Source: Hofstenia miamia | Taxonomy: Eukaryota > Xenacoelomorpha > Acoela | Reading direction: 5' to 3' | Length of the DNA: 64,000 bases | Assembly (NCBI GenBank): GCA_004352715.1 | Contig: SCFE01000013.1 | Location: forward strand, 2,879,597 to 2,943,596 | In this document: one piece after another, positions 10,684 through 21,691 of the stretch | Numbering within the stretch: the first letter of the stretch is position 1 | Layout of the letters: every line of letters begins with the position of its first letter | Program-made: the position numbers and the translations under genes | Notes under the pieces: model-generated | Databases searched by the model: none | The model's input: the letters and a program-made list of their open reading frames with translations, nothing else | What the model was told of the DNA's origin: nothing

Positions 10684-10744
10684 CTGTAAAGAACTTAATT
10701 AGTATAATAAAATAATTTATTGTGTCTACCTAATGTAACAAATG
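10684..10744. repeat. 61-bp intron-like repeat beside gag-protease (copy A)
   Basis: Same sequence as 20679-20739 in copy B. See the gag-protease entry for copy B, where both flanking repeats are visible. Confidence 0.85.
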
Positions 10745-11061
10745 GAGTCCTTAAATCTCACACCAAGAATTCCTGTTTTAAGTGATGTTTCAAGACCGAG
10801 AATGGGCTTTGTTTCAGTAGATACAACAAAAAACTTCACATTTGTCTGCATTCGTGATTTTCCAATCACAGCTGGTAGCCTTATTTCACCAATAGTAGGT
10901 ATTTTTTGGCCTCCGTACCCACTTAGCTCTCCTCTGCTCCTGGATATTTTCAATTTTTGATTAATTTGTCTTACAAGTGCCCTTAGCGTTTGTATAGATA
11001 ACACATTGCATTGCGCCCCAGAATCCACCTTTATACTTATGGGCTGGCCAAACACTTGTTG
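10726..11061 (-). pseudogene. Ty3/gypsy-type aspartic protease fragment (copy A)
   Basis: Minus strand. The retropepsin active site DSGAQCNVLS (about 11030-11000), the flap region GYGGQKIPTIG and the C-terminal ILGLETSLKTGIL are all visible, ending at a TAG at 10726-10728. The N-terminal part is lost in the 1000-N gap. The three residues next to the gap (QQ in place of IQ of copy B) differ from copy B, so the sequence diverges exactly at the contig end. Confidence 0.85.
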
Positions 11062-12061
11062 NNNNNNNNNNNNNNNNNNNNNNNNNNNNNNNNNNNNNNN
11101 NNNNNNNNNNNNNNNNNNNNNNNNNNNNNNNNNNNNNNNNNNNNNNNNNNNNNNNNNNNNNNNNNNNNNNNNNNNNNNNNNNNNNNNNNNNNNNNNNNNN
11201 NNNNNNNNNNNNNNNNNNNNNNNNNNNNNNNNNNNNNNNNNNNNNNNNNNNNNNNNNNNNNNNNNNNNNNNNNNNNNNNNNNNNNNNNNNNNNNNNNNNN
11301 NNNNNNNNNNNNNNNNNNNNNNNNNNNNNNNNNNNNNNNNNNNNNNNNNNNNNNNNNNNNNNNNNNNNNNNNNNNNNNNNNNNNNNNNNNNNNNNNNNNN
11401 NNNNNNNNNNNNNNNNNNNNNNNNNNNNNNNNNNNNNNNNNNNNNNNNNNNNNNNNNNNNNNNNNNNNNNNNNNNNNNNNNNNNNNNNNNNNNNNNNNNN
11501 NNNNNNNNNNNNNNNNNNNNNNNNNNNNNNNNNNNNNNNNNNNNNNNNNNNNNNNNNNNNNNNNNNNNNNNNNNNNNNNNNNNNNNNNNNNNNNNNNNNN
11601 NNNNNNNNNNNNNNNNNNNNNNNNNNNNNNNNNNNNNNNNNNNNNNNNNNNNNNNNNNNNNNNNNNNNNNNNNNNNNNNNNNNNNNNNNNNNNNNNNNNN
11701 NNNNNNNNNNNNNNNNNNNNNNNNNNNNNNNNNNNNNNNNNNNNNNNNNNNNNNNNNNNNNNNNNNNNNNNNNNNNNNNNNNNNNNNNNNNNNNNNNNNN
11801 NNNNNNNNNNNNNNNNNNNNNNNNNNNNNNNNNNNNNNNNNNNNNNNNNNNNNNNNNNNNNNNNNNNNNNNNNNNNNNNNNNNNNNNNNNNNNNNNNNNN
11901 NNNNNNNNNNNNNNNNNNNNNNNNNNNNNNNNNNNNNNNNNNNNNNNNNNNNNNNNNNNNNNNNNNNNNNNNNNNNNNNNNNNNNNNNNNNNNNNNNNNN
12001 NNNNNNNNNNNNNNNNNNNNNNNNNNNNNNNNNNNNNNNNNNNNNNNNNNNNNNNNNNNNN
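11062..12061. other. assembly gap of exactly 1000 N
   Basis: Exactly 1000 N indicates a placeholder of unknown true size. It joins the end of copy A to the start of copy B of the 9-kb repeat. ORFs drawn across it are not real. Confidence 0.95.
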
Positions 12062-12354
12062 AAGGAGAAAGAGAAGATAGACAAGTACAGAGAGTTAGCA
12101 GAGGAAATAGAAAGGCTGTGGAAGTTAAAGAAAGTTGAAGTAGTCCCGGTAGTTGTAGGAGCACTAGGAGCAGTGAGTAAGAAGCATAAGAGATACTTGG
12201 AGGAGTTGGGAGTACCAAAGTGGGGAGGAGCAGTAGCACAGAAGGCAGCATTGTTAGGAACAGCTAGAGTCCTGAGGAAAGCTCTCAGACTCCCTGGGAA
12301 CTGGTGAGTTCCCCGAGCTGAGAGGGATACCAGCATGAAGCTGTGAGAAGAAAT
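12062..12354 (+). pseudogene. R4-like endonuclease tail, copy 2
   Basis: Starts abruptly after the N gap in the endonuclease and runs through VVGALGAV and LPGNW to the AT-rich 3' end. It is identical by eye to 2092-2384. Only the last ~100 codons are present; whether the rest exists depends on what the gap really contains. Confidence 0.85.
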
Positions 12355-12459
12355 GAAAATAATAATAACTATATGAAAAATTCATGCCAAAATTTGGTAT
12401 ATATAAAAAAACAAAATTGATATTTACAAAATTTAAATGCAGAAAGTAAGTTTGACAAT

Positions 12460-13530
12460 TACAGAAAGTAAAAAGTGAGCATTTAAGTAGATATTAGGTT
12501 TTGAGATTGAATTAGTGCAAAAAAGGAATGGTGCCATTTTAAATACCTATGTGAAGACCACAGGATCTGATTAGTATTAGTGAAATTAGCTAGAGTTGTG
12601 ATGCAGTACAAAAAATTAAAAGAAGAAGCTGCTTTGGGAATGTTTGGTACATAAATATTGACAGCGTAGAATGAGTGAAAATTAGAGATTTCAGGGGAGA
12701 AAGAGAGAAAGTCATATATGTTAAAGTCGTAGTATCCTAAAAGAAGTTTGTTAAGGAGCAATAAATCAAGATATTTAAGGTAGATGAAGATAGCAATGAG
12801 ACTTACTTTGATGAGAAGGAGAGATAGGAATTATTTGAGTGAAAAATCCAACAAAAAATACGGTAAATAGGTCGATCTAGTTTTTCAACCAAGGGTGCAT
12901 TAATTGGCCAACATTGAGATTAACAATAGGAATTGAAGATAGTAAGCTTAGTGTGAGATGATGTTGAAATGGGAACATTAAATCTGAAAAAGAGCAATTT
13001 TGATAAGACTTTTTGAATTTTAGAAATAATATGGGCAACCAATTTTGTGATATGGAAACAGCGATGCAGAAATCTATAACTTCATATTTGGAAGGAATAG
13101 TACGACTATTCATAGAGAGAAAAGAAAGTGGATAGGAACACGAAGGGGTAATAAAAATCCTTCCGATTTGGGAATTCTTAAACGGAAATTATTTGATTGT
13201 GATTTGCCAGAAGTATAATCACAAAATTATTGAAGATCATTGAGATGTAGAAATATTTTAGTATCAAAAGCATATACGATTGTAGCATACAATTAGCTTT
13301 GAAATTTGATTGTAAAAACATAAAATCATTGATAAAGACTAGGAAAACAGAAGAACCGAGGATGGAACCCTTGGAAACACCTGATTTTTCATGAAGTTCT
13401 GAGTAAAGCAATTATTTACAACAGCAAATTGCGTTTTGCAAGAAAGATAGCCAGCAATGAGTGATAAAAAAGTCAAACTCAAAAGCACGTTTTCCAAACA
13501 CATTCAGGCAAATTTAAATGTGACAATATG
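12460..13530 (-). pseudogene. decayed LINE RT and C-terminus (copy B)
   Basis: Counterpart of 2490-3560, with the same degraded GVSKGSILG and YAFDTKIF boxes on the minus strand and no visible differences from copy A. Confidence 0.7.
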
Positions 13531-13609
13531 TACTCAGGAAAAAAAGAAGAAATCCATTCTTTATTCAGCACATTAACATTTAATTCATTGGATTAAACGC
13601 TATCATCTC

Positions 13610-14257
13610 TTCTCATGGCTTCACATTGTTGTGACTCTCAGTGCGGGGAACTCACCAGTTTACAGTGTGTCCGAGAGCCTTCTCCAGGACCCTAACTGTC
13701 CCTAACAATGCTGCCTTCTGTAATACTGCCCTCCCCACTTTGGTAATTCGAACTCCTACAAATATATTTTACATTTCCTGCTCACTTCTCCTAGTGCTGC
13801 AAGTACTACCGGAACTACTTCAACTTTCTTCAACTTCCACAATGTCTCTATTTACTCTGCCAACTGCCTGTAATTCTCTAGTGCCTTGGTACTACTGTGT
13901 TTACCACTGTTCCCATTTTTAACTCTTTTTCTACCACTATTAGGTCTTGTCTCCTTCCTTCGATCACCTTGCTATGCTGTGTTGAAATGTCATTCTCTGT
14001 GACATTCTATGACTTATGCTAAGGCCTGTCAACTGCTTCTAACCCATGCTGCCTATTCAATCTCCAATGTACCGTACGTCTCACGCTCCCAATGTACCGT
14101 ACGTCTCACCTTGTCATGCCTGAATTTATACTTATTCTGTACCAACATCTCCCACCGCGCTATCACATGATATACTGTTTTCAACACTTTCTTATATAGA
14201 CTAAATTTTTTACATACCATAGCTGTTCGGTCTACGTGGTTCTTCATTTAGTTTGTT
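13610..14257 (-). pseudogene. decayed R4-like 3' part (copy B)
   Basis: Counterpart of 3640-4262. It differs from copy A by several substitutions and by a 25-bp tandem duplication at 14085-14109, which shifts the frame in the region that once coded the segment after the zinc finger. Confidence 0.75.
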
Positions 14258-14885
14258 CTTAGGACAAAGTAAACAGAAACTTAGAAACTATATATACAAT
14301 ATCATATATTTGTGTAGTGTATGTACAATTATTGTAGAAAACATGGTTGATATCTGAAGTTGATCACAACGGTACACTTTTGAAAATATTCGATTATAAC
14401 AGTCTTGCTTGGAGATTTACTCAGGTATTATGGATAATTGTAGTTTTCGACTTGTTGTCATTATTTATAAGAGAATAAATAGAAATAAAAAAGTTAACAA
14501 GTGAATAAAGGCAATACGAATCTTCTGTTCAAATTGAACTGTTATTGTTATGAATCAATAGATTTCGAATCGAAACCAATTCAAGTTTTTCCAAATTAAA
14601 GTCTTCTTCCAAAATTGTCCATACATTAGTTGAATCTCTCACTTCTTTGTTAAGAGATAGAAAAGATACCCACACTAATATAGTGGCAAGGGTTAGTAAT
14701 TTAAGGTTGTGCATTAAATAATCTTAGTTATATGAAAAATTCGGGAATTTTGTTTTACATAACAATTTTTATAATGTTGTGATTTGAGTTTGTTAGACTA
14801 TTATTATTGCATTGATTTATTTAAGTTTGTAATATTAAATTTCAATAATTTTTTAGTGCCGGCGTAACCGGCCTGGTTGCTCGGG

Positions 14886-15783
14886 CAAGGCGCCCTCTAA
14901 CGAGGCCATGCAGCCGAAATTGTGCGCTAAAACTTGAGGGCCTAATATATTAATGTTTCCTCTCGTGCACACACTCAATTAATTCGCACAAGTTCTTCAC
15001 TGTGCAATTACGCATTGCCTAACTTGATTTATTTACTCAGTAATGGTTAAAAAGTGTTCGGTTGGTTATTGCAGAACTGGATATACGCTTAGCCCTTGGG
15101 ATAACAATGAACTTTCTCTGTTAGATATTTTGGAAGATTTGGTAGATAGATTGTCAGAAGACGAGATGATGAGCACGTTTTATGTAGCAGGCTATTTGTC
15201 CTTTAAAGACCATACATTAAAAACTGATGTGCTGCTAGAATTAGAATTACCTAAATACACTTCATTTTGGCAGGAAATGAACAGAGGACGCTTGGCATAT
15301 CCATGTGACAACATCTTTAAATTTGTTATTCATGCATATGCATTTTTCATAAATTGTGAACAAGAAAAATTCTGCCGAACAAGATTTATTTCTCTTCTCA
15401 ATCAATTGCACATAATAATGCGTGAAGATATATCAATAAAGAAAAGCATCAAAAGAACAATCGCGAATATTTTCTTCAAGCAATATGCTAAATCTCAATC
15501 GTCTACAGGTCCTAAATCATCCATTGTAAAGTTGGCAAAATTCTCTTAAATATGTATTACATTTGTTTATAATATAGTTTTAGTTGTTTACTGTATTTAT
15601 AGTAATTGTTAATTAGAACCTGGATAGTTAGAGCAACTATAATAAATAAACCAGTCATATCTCAAAACAATATGTATCTAGCTTTACAATAAATACAAAC
15701 AGCGTAATTTGCACTTTCACATTTTAGGCCCTCAAGTTTTAGTGAATAATTTCGGATGCATGGCCTGGTTAGAGGGCGCCTTG
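14886..15783 (+). mobile_element. P-like non-autonomous DNA transposon (copy B)
   Basis: Same element as 4891-5788. Inverted repeats lie at 14886-14945 and 15724-15783, and GCTCGGG target duplications at 14879-14885 and 15784-15790. The identical insertion point shows it is part of the duplicated block and not a second insertion. Confidence 0.85.
15043..15549 (+). CDS. P/THAP9-type transposase remnant (copy B), 168 aa
   Basis: Identical to the ORF at 5048-5554: a THAP-like N-terminal start (CSVGYC) joined to a P-transposase C-terminal segment, flanked by the element's inverted repeats. It adds no independent evidence of conservation, because the two copies are either the same locus assembled twice or a very recent duplication. 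Confidence 0.7.
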   Translation: MVKKCSVGYCRTGYTLSPWDNNELSLLDILEDLVDRLSEDEMMSTFYVAGYLSFKDHTLKTDVLLELELPKYTSFWQEMNRGRLAYPCDNIFKFVIHAYAFFINCEQEKFCRTRFISLLNQLHIIMREDISIKKSIKRTIANIFFKQYAKSQSSTGPKSSIVKLAKFS

Positions 15784-16699
15784 GCTCGGGTCATGACCCG
15801 ATAAAAATTGATGATTCCATAAAGCAATTGTAGTGAAGGTTAGAAATAGACTATAATATAGAAAATTAAAAGGATCAACAACTCTGCCTCAATAATTTCA
15901 TAAGTATATTATAAAAATTGTGTAAGCACTTCTACTGGGCTCAGGGTTGTACTAACAATGGCGCATCTATCCCAGGGCCACTAAGTTTTGGGAGCTCTAA
16001 ACTTCTCATTTCATGGAAATTTTGTGCCGGCACTTGAAATAAGTTTTTAACAAAAAATTATTGAACACAAAATTAGTTTCAGGTAAATCCAACACAGGGG
16101 CGGCTCCTGCGGCTGCTCCCCCCTTTGGGTCAGGCCAATTTCAACTCATTCTCATACGATCTGATCGATATATTGATGAACAGTTTTTTTATTTGACAAA
16201 AAGTACAAAAAAGTAGATCAATTCATAAATTCATCTATTGCTTTATTTATTTAAACGTTTGTTAAAATGTGTACATCTTTAGCTAATCAAAACTACATAG
16301 GCCTATATTTCTCGGATAAGAATTCTCCCCCCTTAAAAATTTTCGATACTCGCCTGATCCAACCTAAGGATATTTGTAAACTTATGTTTTCAAACAAGGA
16401 ACCATGAAAAACGAAGGGTGACAAGATGCTTATTTTACATCTGCATAGAGATACAACTGACGAATTAAATTGTACACGAATATTTATACTTTTGTTGAAC
16501 AATTCTGAACATGTTAAATTTTTATTTTGATTATAATTTGTATACTTTGTTTTATTGCATTTTAAACAATTATAAGTTTAAAATATGACCAATAAACTAA
16601 GCTTCGACCCTGGCTGATTTTAAATTTATGTTTATCATGTCTAGAATTGAACTGAATCTGTGCCAACTTCAAACATGTTGCTATTTTGAAAATCGAATT

Positions 16700-16875
16700 C
16701 CTCAATTTCTTTCTTGCATAGTCTACACTTGTCACTTACTTCAGCTCTTCACCCTGTTTTTCCTAATTGTTGTTTCTTTGATGTAAGTATCAACGCTTCT
16801 GTTTCTCACTTTAGCTTCGCCTTCTTTAGCCATTGCTACTTCCTTTTCTTTCACAGTTTCTGAGGATTGTCCCCC
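16700..16875 (-). pseudogene. R4-like zinc-finger region relic (copy B)
   Basis: Counterpart of 6705-6880. Confidence 0.65.
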
Positions 16876-19313
16876 TTCTTCTTATTATTATTACTAATAG
16901 GAAGAGAGACGACGTTTTGCATATAGTTTTAAACTGCTTTGTTTTCTGCCCTCAAATGATATTTTATCATGTGCAGACTTAAATTCAACATGATGCTTCC
17001 AAAGCGGAAATAAATATTTAAAAAGTTTTGTCAAACGAATTTCTGCATCTCTATAGCAACTATTCTTAATTTATAGCAATACGTCATTTAAAGACTAATT
17101 ATACGCTAGATTTCCCAATTTTCATATATTTCAGTGAGAACTAAGTTCCATGTTTCTTTTCTAATAACAACCACTTGGAAAAATGACAACTCAGGCAATC
17201 CTTGACTAAGGCTATTTGAACTTCATAAGCTTTCTTCTACGAAAATATCTTAATGTTCTGAACGACTATTGTAGATATAGGAATTTATGAGAAATTTCCA
17301 TTCACATTTTTTTAGTAAAGCAGTGCAGTATACTATTGAGCAGCACATAATTTCATCACTATTCAATCAGCCTCGAAGCCTTTGCAAGCTCTCAGGATAA
17401 TTATTCCTGAAGGCCTTTTCAATTCCAGGAATAAGCAAACCATTAGAGTGAGAATCTATAATTAGCACTTAATTATTCTTCAGAGATATATTGAGCAAAG
17501 AGTCAAGCAAAATTCTAATTATACTAGTCCTCAAACTTAAGCTCTATGCATTAATAACATATTCTCTGAAATCTTCCTAAATCTCATTACCATAGACGTA
17601 CTCTAGTGCTTAACTGATAAAAACATGAACACCTATTGCATTTGATTTATTGAAAAAACATCATGTAGGCTAGACATAAAATTCATTCGACACATTTCCT
17701 TTGTACCTACTTGTATTCGGGATTACGACTAACCCTGAAAGTTTAGCAGTGCTGCCTTAGATAAATTGGAATAATGCTGCATCATAAAAACTGACATGAT
17801 TCATAAATAGAATTTCTTTTTATTATTGCAACGTTAATGTAACTGTAGGTAATAATTCATTTCCTTCTTAAGTAATTTAATAGATTTTGCTGACGCATAT
17901 AACCTCCTTTTATTGAATTCCAGTAAATGGGGAAGTGAGATCGTAATAGCAGAATTAACCAAAACTATGTCTAGGCAATCCGTGCAAGGCAAATTTCATT
18001 CCATAAATGATAGATTGAGAACTGTGCCAATCAGCTTAAATTATATGAATTTCAGATTTGTTAGGATTTTAGAAAATGAGCATGAACTGATGAGTAGAAA
18101 AAATAATAATATATGACACATTTTATCATTTTCCTCTACCTAGTTTTAAGTAATATCGAAGAAAGCAAAAGTTTTCCAAATGTATGTAAATATACCTATC
18201 ATTAACAAAATTAGAAATAATACATGAATTTTGGTGTTATTTGTAAATATATCACTTGTTATACCAATCATAGATGCTTTGCATCAATTAATTAAAACCT
18301 TCTACATTATATTGTATGTAAACCAATCAATAGGCCTCGGGCTATTACATATAATGCAAAAAGCTCAGGTGTTTGTCCACTGCCATAGTGGAAAATTTCA
18401 TTGTGATACTTATTCGATGCTATGTGCGTCTCCTCTGCAAATTTTTGTGATTCAGGCTGGATTCTCTGAAACCAAGCAAAATATTTGAGTTAATGGAAGA
18501 AAAAGATAGGGTACGGGGTAATCCTTGCACACTCGAACCACATATAGTGGTGTCTATTAATCAGAAGTTAGGAATAATATAGGGTTTCTTGCTTTAGTCT
18601 TTGGTTCTTATGGAAAGTTCATTCTTATATTTTCAATTTTAAATTTGCACGAAACAAGGTTTGGCTGCGTGAATCTGATTTCAAATTTTGATTAAACTGA
18701 GTTTGGGTTTTCAACTTGGATCTAAACCTATTTTCTCAGTTTTAACTCTTCACTAATATTTAGAATGTACATGTGGATGATAGGGCTATTTTAACCGCTT
18801 AGGGTTTAACAAAAAAATTCTCATCTAAAAAATAAAATACATCCAATTAGATTTCAGCAAACTACTGAATGGACAATACGTAACGTTAAGTTATTACAAG
18901 TATGGGCGTTAATCCTTAAGAAATATTCGACAACTTAGACCTTTAACTAGATATCGTCATGTAAAAAATGAAGTTTTTAAGGTTGCATGACGAATACAAA
19001 TTGATTACAAATTTTCTTAGAGGCTCTTATAACTGCTGTGATTTTGTTACCGAATGCTCCACAGACCTTTATAATTTTAAAATGAGATTGTTAGACTAAC
19101 AAAATGCTTGGCATTAAATATACATGAAGCTAGAAGTTCGGAACTACTTATTAGTTCTAATAAAAACTGTTAAATGAATATTTTTTAAATATAATATTAT
19201 CCAAGCTTCACTTAACAAGTGCGTTTAACATTGTTCTATAGCTTTCCGTACAGTCTCATATAAAAGGTATTTTATAATGATGAATTTGTATACACATGCA
19301 TATATAAATTTAA

Positions 19314-19315
<2 letters not shown>

Positions 19316-19367
<52 letters not shown>
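19316..19367. repeat. (TA)n microsatellite, copy B
   Basis: Same length as in copy A (9321-9372). It is followed by the same CTGATGA...GAAA-bearing sequence (minus strand, about 19368-19455). Confidence 0.95.
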
Positions 19368-19370
<3 letters not shown>

Positions 19371-20678
19371 GGACTTTATTCTGAAGCATTTTCAAGTCTA
19401 CAGCATTGGTCGGATTATTTTCATCAGTGGAAACAGTAGCACTGAAGGCATGAACGTAAATGTTTGAATCTCAAATACGTATGCTTAAAGCCAAATCTGG
19501 TATTAACAATCATATTGTAGATTTTAAACTATAACAATAACATTGTGTATCGTTTTCATTGTATCTATATACATGTAGTTTCACATATGCATGCACTAGA
19601 TACTTGCATTTTTTAGGGCATGGGCAACTGCCTCTCTCCCTCTGTACCCCAAAGCTGCGCTCTATGCTAGATGATATACTATTTTAACTATTGCAAATCC
19701 AAGCAAAATTTGTGCAGAGAAAAACAATTTTATATATTAAATTTAGAAGAGTAAAATTGCGATTACTAACACAAAATACATTCAAATACATGTCAACTGC
19801 TATGAATTTTACAGGGTTATTGTAAAATAATTTCTATATATTCCGGTTATTCTTGGCCACTCAAGTTGATTTGACCAGGTCAGTTATGTTTTATGATTTG
19901 GCCAGTGTGCAAAATACCTGCAAACTTCCAGCATTGTACGATGTACTATAACTCAATGCCCAGAGCAAATTCATTCATAGTGTTTAAAACAGTGCATCTT
20001 TTAGAAAAGGTTCTTAGTACATAAGTTTTTAGGAACACAAAATGGCGATATCGATCGAAAGTAGACTTCCAGGTTTCAAGAAAATTTTTAAAATATATTA
20101 AATTAAAGCAACACAGCGGCTCCAAAACTCAGCAGGAACACTTTTAAATAAATAATTAAATATATTCATGTAATGTTTTTTTATGTATTTACAGAATTAA
20201 AACATTATATTTCATGTATTATTATTATTGAATTATTATTATTTGTTTTTGTAAGACAAATATTTATAAAAATATTACCTTTGACACAAATCATATATTT
20301 ATATATTAGGATATCCATTACGTTGAGCTCTATAATAAAGGAATGTTTGATAAGCAGATAAAAGAAAATTTACGTGTTTTCTGTTAATTAAAGTTCTTTT
20401 AGATTGCAAAGTACTCTCTAACCAAATTGAACGCGTCATTATACTCATAGAAAAATATATACAGTAAAAGCCAAGTGAAAATTAAATTTGAAAGCAAAAG
20501 CTTTCTATTTAGTTTTAAATTTTTTGTTTTTAAATTGGATGCTTTTGTTTAAAGTTTTTATTGTTCAGCAATACTTCAGTGTGCCATAGTTTAACAGTAG
20601 TTAAGTATGCATTTGATCTGCTCTATAGCAAAGCAAATATTGTTGTATCTTGCTCATTGAAAAAATCACATATTGATT

Positions 20679-20739
20679 CTGTAAAGAACTTAATTAGTAT
20701 AATAAAATAATTTATTGTGTCTACCTAATGTAACAAATG
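20679..20739 (-). repeat. 61-bp direct repeat, downstream of gag-protease, intron-like
   Basis: Matches 21631-21691 with 4 mismatches. On the minus strand it contains ATTAG|GTAGACACAATAA, a donor-like site, then CTAATTAAG and TTCTTTACAG, resembling a branch point and acceptor. The gag-protease stop codon TAG at 20721-20723 lies inside it, at the donor-like site. Confidence 0.85.
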
Positions 20740-21630
20740 GAGTCCTTAAATCTCACACCAAGAATTCCTGTTTTAAGTGATGTTTCAAGACCGAGAATGG
20801 GCTTTGTTTCAGTAGATACAACAAAAAACTTCACATTTGTCTGCATTCGTGATTTTCCAATCACAGCTGGTAGCCTTATTTCACCAATAGTAGGTATTTT
20901 TTGGCCTCCGTACCCACTTAGCTCTCCTCTGCTCCTGGATATTTTCAATTTTTGATTAATTTGTCTTACAAGTGCCCTTAGCGTTTGTATAGATAACACA
21001 TTGCATTGCGCCCCAGAATCCACCTTTATACTTATGGGCTGGCCAAACACTTGGATTGTGGTCCTTAGCTCACGGTGCTCCACATGTTTAATTTCATCAC
21101 ATTNNNNNNNNNNNNNNNNNNNNNNNNNNNNNNNNNNNNNNNNNNNTCTTATGCAAATCAATATTTGGCTCTCGCAGCAGCCTTTCTTGAAGTCTCACAC
21201 CTTGTGTAGATAGTATGATGCGATCACGAATTAAACTGTCTTCCAATTGACCAAAGTTACAATTCTTTGCTTTTGTTCTTAGCAGATTTAAATAGCTATC
21301 GATTTTCATGTCTGCCTTGAAAAGTTTATAAAACTGAAATCTTTCAAACACTTCATTACTACAGCGAGAAAAATAGTCGTTAAATTTTTTTAACACGTGC
21401 CCAAATTCAGTTTGATCTTCTCCAGCTTCCCAACAAAAATTATTGAAAACTTCGTTTGCCTCATGTCCAATGCATCTAAGGAATATTCCGATTTTTACTT
21501 TGTTAGATTTCTCATCTGCTTCAATTGCTTCAATGAATAACAAAAAGTCACGCTTCCATTTATTCCATTCTGAGGATATGTTAGGGTTGTCGACATCTAG
21601 GCGTTCAGGTTTCAGTGATTCAAATGACAT
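20721..21630 (-). pseudogene. Ty3/gypsy-type gag-protease ORF without pol
   Basis: On the minus strand the ATG at 21628-21630 opens a gag related to the K02A2.6/mag-type gypsy elements. It shows W-x2-WKRDFLLFIEA (residues ~22-34), then VFERFQFYKLF (~94-104) and the signature LEDSLIRDRI (~130-139), LQERLLREP. A 43-N gap follows at the place where zinc knuckles would be expected, then a retropepsin with DSGAQCNVLS and ILGLETSLKTGIL. A TAG ends the frame straight after the protease. Reverse transcriptase, RNase H and integrase are absent downstream, as are LTRs. The frame is otherwise open on both sides of the gap. It is bracketed by two near-identical 61-bp repeats that look like short introns. 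It may be a truncated element or a gag-protease captured as an exon. Confidence 0.85.
21104..21146. other. assembly gap, 43 N
   Basis: Lies between gag and protease. Family members carry roughly 60-100 residues with Cys-rich zinc knuckles here, so 43 bases is too short unless the knuckles are deleted. Confidence 0.95.
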
Positions 21631-21691
21631 CTGTAAAGAACTTAATTAGAATAATAAAATAACTTATTGTGTCTACTTAATGTAATAAATG
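21631..21691 (-). repeat. 61-bp direct repeat, upstream of gag-protease, intron-like
   Basis: Abuts the gag ATG: the minus strand reads CTAATTAAGTTCTTTACAG directly followed by ATG at 21630. It is the partner of 20679-20739. The ends of the repeat are sharp: the bases outside it do not match on either side. Confidence 0.85.

Larger units (their letters stand above)
2092..11061. repeat. 9-kb repeated segment, copy A
   Basis: This segment matches 12062-21056 at an offset of 9970 before about 4110 and 9995 after it. By eye it is identical for long stretches, including an AT tract of the same 52-bp length in both copies. The visible differences (about 15 substitutions and one 25-bp insertion in copy B) are nearly all within 3730-4790. 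Both ends abut N runs, and copy A ends in a gap of exactly 1000 N. It is either a very recent tandem duplication or two haplotypes placed side by side by the assembler. Confidence 0.93.
12062..21056. repeat. 9-kb repeated segment, copy B
   Basis: Second copy of 2092-11061, same orientation. It continues beyond the end of copy A into the gag part of the gypsy element. Relative to copy A it has one 25-bp tandem duplication (14085-14109) and a cluster of substitutions between about 13700 and 14790. Confidence 0.93.

Noticed and set aside
11006-12336. Long ORFs crossing the 1000-N gap (also at 44615-45935)
   Set aside because: They are open only because N codons contain no stops; the two sides belong to different elements.
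20679-21691. 61-bp flanking repeats as LTRs of the gypsy element
   Set aside because: Far too short, no TG...CA ends, no primer-binding site or polypurine tract, and one copy contains the ORF's stop codon.
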